NCBI GenBank assembly: GCA_027002265.1
Contig: JAMOTM010000052.1
Location: 1 to 64,000, forward strand
Direction of reading: 5' to 3'
DNA from: Aquificota bacterium
GTDB taxonomy: Bacteria > Aquificota > Aquificia > Desulfurobacteriales > DQVG01
DNA length: 64,000 nucleotides
Made by a program: the position numbers and the translations under genes. Within the stretch, counting starts at the first letter, position 1; each line of letters starts with the position of its first letter. The notes under the pieces were generated by a model that saw only the letters and a list, made by a program, of their open reading frames with translations, was not told the DNA's origin and searched no databases. Of this stretch, positions 61,542-64,000 are shown one piece after another.

Positions 61542-62662
61542 AAGCAACTTGAATTGAAAGTACAAATTGGAAGTTTCTGCGAATTTAATATATCTAAATT
61601 TATAGCTTCCTCCTGCTTTTTTAAATCATTTTTTTTATTTTTAGATGTATTGTTAATCTCTTTATTTTTTAAATTCTTAGAAAATAACTTAGTCTTTATA
61701 TATGAAATAATATCTTTGTCTCCTTTTGCAAGAATAGTTCCATTACTAGAAAATAGAACTGGAACATAATCTATTTTTTTAGATTTTAGAAAATTTAAAT
61801 TTTCTTCATTATCTACAAAGCAGATTTTAAAGTTTGCTTTTAGCTTATCCTCATTTTCTTTTAAAAACTCTTCTACATGTCTACAATGTTCACATTTCTT
61901 GGATGCAAATAAGTAAAAGGTTTTATGGGATCCTGTATATATAAAATTTTCACAAGGTAAGTTTTTTATATTTAAAGTATATGTTTTAGAAGTTTTTAAA
62001 GAATGAACATAAATCTTTTGATTGTTTAATTTGAGCCAAGAAGTCATAAAGGCTGTCATATAAAATAAAGTTACAAAACCTATAAATCCAAGAGCAAGTT
62101 CTTTATAAGCTTTATTTCTTAAACACCATACTAAAAAGTTTGCAATAACAATATACATAGCACCTATGCAAAATAGACAAATATCTCTTAAGATAAATAC
62201 TTGAGTTGCAAAAAAGAATCCTTCGACAATTGCTGCTAGTAACAAAAATGCGCCTTCTACTTTTTCTAAAAGTTTTATAGGGTTATATTTATTAAAAACT
62301 GGAAGTTTAAAAATAAACTCACGTTTCTGAGCTTCTAATTTTAAAAGTTCTAAAGCTAAAAGAACAAAAAATAATAAATTTCCTAAAATTGTAAGCTTAT
62401 TTTCATCTTTTCCCATCAAATTTTCTACAAGTTTACAGCCAGAAGAATTACACCAAGAGTGGCCAGTTAAAAGCAAAAAAGAAATTTCTAAAAAGAAATA
62501 TAAAAGTGCAAGAAGAACATAAGGCCATTGGCTTAGAAAAATTGAAGTTTCTAAATTTTCTTCTTTTAATTTTTCCAAATTTTTAAGTTCATACTCATCT
62601 ATTAAATTTTTAATATAATTTGCTAAGATAACTAAAGCTATTACAGAAAGGAAAAAATTCAT
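61538..62662 (-). CDS. Vitamin K epoxide reductase-like/thioredoxin-like fusion protein
   Basis: 374 aa membrane protein. The VKOR part has HSWCNSSGCKLVENL and the active pair in ICLFCIGAMYI between membrane helices. From about residue 235 a thioredoxin-like periplasmic domain follows with a CEHC active site in ASKKCEHCRHVEEFLKE and VPVLFSSNG (cis-Pro region). The Lys/Asn-rich tail ends in SSCF. It would oxidise secreted proteins via quinone, replacing DsbB/DsbA. Ends close to the msrA remnant. Confidence 0.87.
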   Translation of the reverse strand: MNFFLSVIALVILANYIKNLIDEYELKNLEKLKEENLETSIFLSQWPYVLLALLYFFLEISFLLLTGHSWCNSSGCKLVENLMGKDENKLTILGNLLFFVLLALELLKLEAQKREFIFKLPVFNKYNPIKLLEKVEGAFLLLAAIVEGFFFATQVFILRDICLFCIGAMYIVIANFLVWCLRNKAYKELALGFIGFVTLFYMTAFMTSWLKLNNQKIYVHSLKTSKTYTLNIKNLPCENFIYTGSHKTFYLFASKKCEHCRHVEEFLKENEDKLKANFKICFVDNEENLNFLKSKKIDYVPVLFSSNGTILAKGDKDIISYIKTKLFSKNLKNKEINNTSKNKKNDLKKQEEAINLDILNSQKLPICTFNSSCF

Positions 62663-62697
62663 AAAAAATCCTCCAAATTAAAACATAGAGCTAAACA

Positions 62698-63453
62698 TTA
62701 ATCTTCTGATATTTTTCTAATAAACCCAGATATTTTTTTTCTTTTTAAATCTTCATAAACACTTTTAGCTTCGGATTTTGTTTTAAATTTTCCTAAAAAA
62801 ACTTTGTAGTAATTATTTTCCTTTCTTATGAAAATTGAGTACTTAGATTTTAACTTTGTTTCTATCTCTTTAGCTAATTTTTTTGCTTGATTATATTTTA
62901 AAAAAGCTCCAAGCTGGATGGTCCAATATAGCTGTTTTTTTTCTTTTACATTATTTTGTTCGCTTTGAGAAGTACGTTGTTTGGATAAAGAAGAACTTCC
63001 CTTATTTTCATCTAAAAGAACTTTTTTTGCAAAGGCTTCATCACTTTCACTATCCATAATAAATATTTTATCTATATTTCCATCTTGAGTTTTCTTTTCT
63101 TTTAAAATTAAATCTTCTTCAGTTTGAGTCAAAGGTAATTTGGAATTAGAATCTCTATTATGGCTTTTATCTTCCGATGGTATTTCTTCAGGTAATTTTT
63201 CTATTACTTCACTAACTTTTTGAGTAAGATTAATAATTTTTTTTGTTTTAACCTCAAGTTGTTTTATTTTCTCTTCTTTTTCTATAATTTTTCTTTTATA
63301 ATTTGCAATTTGTCTTTGATAATTTAATATATCCTGAATTAACTTTTCCTTTTCAACTTTAGCTCCATGATAAAAACCTATTAAATAAGTTCCAGATAAA
63401 ATTATAAATCCACCTACACCTACCAAAAAAACTAAAAATTTTTCCTTATCCAT
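62698..63453 (-). CDS. SPOR-domain membrane protein
   Basis: 251 aa. One N-terminal membrane helix (FLVFLVGVGGFIILSGTYLI), a coiled-coil segment (about residues 38-80), a charged linker, and a C-terminal SPOR peptidoglycan-binding domain (WTIQLGAFLKYNQAKKLAKE, YYKVFLGKFKTKSEAKSVYE). Probably a cell-division or cell-wall protein. Its ATG overlaps the argS stop. Confidence 0.85.
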   Translation of the reverse strand: MDKEKFLVFLVGVGGFIILSGTYLIGFYHGAKVEKEKLIQDILNYQRQIANYKRKIIEKEEKIKQLEVKTKKIINLTQKVSEVIEKLPEEIPSEDKSHNRDSNSKLPLTQTEEDLILKEKKTQDGNIDKIFIMDSESDEAFAKKVLLDENKGSSSLSKQRTSQSEQNNVKEKKQLYWTIQLGAFLKYNQAKKLAKEIETKLKSKYSIFIRKENNYYKVFLGKFKTKSEAKSVYEDLKRKKISGFIRKISED

Positions 63454-64000
63454 TACATTTTCTCCGGTGCGTTGACCTTAAGAATATCTAAAAGCTCTTT
63501 CAAAACTTTTTTTATCGCAGATATGAGAATAAGGCGATTTATTGTAAGTTCTTTTTCATTTCCTAATATTTTACAACTTGAATAATATTTATGAAAAGCG
63601 GATGCTAAATCTAAAAGATAGTAAGGAATTAAATGAGGAGCTTGTTTTTGGATAGTTCTTTTTATAATCTCTTTAGCGAAAAATAAATTTTTAAGTAAGT
63701 TTTTCTCTTCTTCATTTAGTATTTCTGGATTGAATCTATCTAAATTCCAATCTAAATCAAATTCATTTTTTGCTTTTCTTAGTATAGAAGCTATACGAGC
63801 ATGAGCATATTTTACGTAATAAACTGGATTTTCATTGGCTTCTTTTTTTGCAAGTTCTATATCAAAATCTAAAGGAGTTTCGTGGCTCTTGGTTAAAAAT
63901 ATAAAGCGAATAGCATCTTTCCCAACTTCATTTAAAAGTTCTCTTAAAGTTACAAAAGTTCCTTTTCTTTTACTCATTTTTACTTCTTGACCATTTCTAA
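63453..64000 (-). CDS. argS: Arginyl-tRNA synthetase, 3' part
   Basis: Class I synthetase. The window shows about 182 C-terminal residues starting RNGQEVKMSKRKGTFVTLRE, with the KMSKR signature loop and the ALAD-binding helical domain (VYYVKYAHARIASILRKA, FHKYYSSCKILG). The 5' part continues past the right edge of the window; no stop codon is met. Confidence 0.93.
   Translation of the reverse strand, partial: RNGQEVKMSKRKGTFVTLRELLNEVGKDAIRFIFLTKSHETPLDFDIELAKKEANENPVYYVKYAHARIASILRKAKNEFDLDWNLDRFNPEILNEEEKNLLKNLFFAKEIIKRTIQKQAPHLIPYYLLDLASAFHKYYSSCKILGNEKELTINRLILISAIKKVLKELLDILKVNAPEKM

Noticed and set aside
61538-61769. Plus-strand ORF opposite the VKOR gene as a continuation of msrA
   Set aside because: Its translation shows no MsrA similarity; it is the complement of the VKOR C-terminal tail.
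1-64000. tRNA genes
   Set aside because: In this AT-rich genome a thermophile tRNA would stand out as a GC-rich block of about 76 bp; the only GC-rich blocks are the 5S rRNA gene and terminator hairpins.

Overview
The window is about 64 kb of very AT-rich chromosome (by eye well under one third G+C) around a GC-rich 5S rRNA gene. That contrast is typical of thermophiles. Outer-membrane genes (bamA, lpxD, beta-barrel proteins) show a Gram-negative cell. A motA followed by two motB genes, an RNase HIII and a SpeD-type decarboxylase are reminiscent of Aquificota such as Aquifex and Hydrogenothermaceae. The assignment to Aquificota is an inference from gene content, not a measurement.

Layout. 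1-5954: end of an rRNA operon, then a convergent minus-strand operon motA-motB-motB-ffh-rnhC-NifX-like-prmA. 6022-11913: plus-strand kinase-bamA-lpxD-OMP-pdxA. 11902-13320: an accessory island with two 260-bp direct repeats bracketing a DUF4258/DUF2283 pair that resembles a toxin-antitoxin module. 13406-18129: pepA, ilvB-ilvN, nadE. 18198-24534: a poly-HAMP chemoreceptor, a TroA-like lipoprotein, coaX, flgB-flgC-fliE, a TetR regulator and a small membrane protein. 24536-31092: pdxJ, a C-terminal half transketolase, glyQ, an STT3 oligosaccharyltransferase, tatD, nikR. 31104-32359: a decayed CRISPR and mobile-element patch with a truncated cas6, an InsA-like ORF, a transposase scar, a one-spacer CRISPR and a MITE-like inverted-repeat element. 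32389-47463: DUF1232, speD, ubiB, hisH-carA, hemX-hemA, nusA-ylxR-recG, rpsU, psiE, tsaB-thiL. 47464-48309: a gene-poor stretch with a small membrane ORF and another transposase scar. 48310-56634: purD, bioA-hisF, a degenerate RNA-methyltransferase-like gene, an acyl-activating enzyme, an HdrB-like protein, plsY, mlaE. 56665-64000: DUF465, a secreted coiled-coil protein, a stand-alone NrdD glycyl-radical domain beside its activase, an FAD protein, lepB, an msrA remnant, a VKOR-thioredoxin fusion, a SPOR protein and the 3' part of argS.

Most genes are core metabolism (branched-chain amino acids, histidine, NAD, CoA, pyridoxal phosphate, haem, biotin, purines), envelope biogenesis and motility, packed in short operons with frequent 1-50 bp overlaps.

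The most unusual items are five. (1) The repeat family at 11902 and 13061: each copy carries a 47-codon minus-strand ORF whose Shine-Dalgarno sequence can pair over 12 bp with its own codons, and whose stop codon lies in the loop of a bulged hairpin. (2) The truncated cas6, which keeps the Tyr-His-Lys triad, next to a two-repeat CRISPR. (3) The autonomous NrdD-type glycyl-radical peptide, separated from its activase by a terminator. (4) A coaX with no AUG, GUG or UUG start that includes its phosphate-binding motif. (5) A bamA signal peptide encoded inside the 3' end of a histidine kinase gene.
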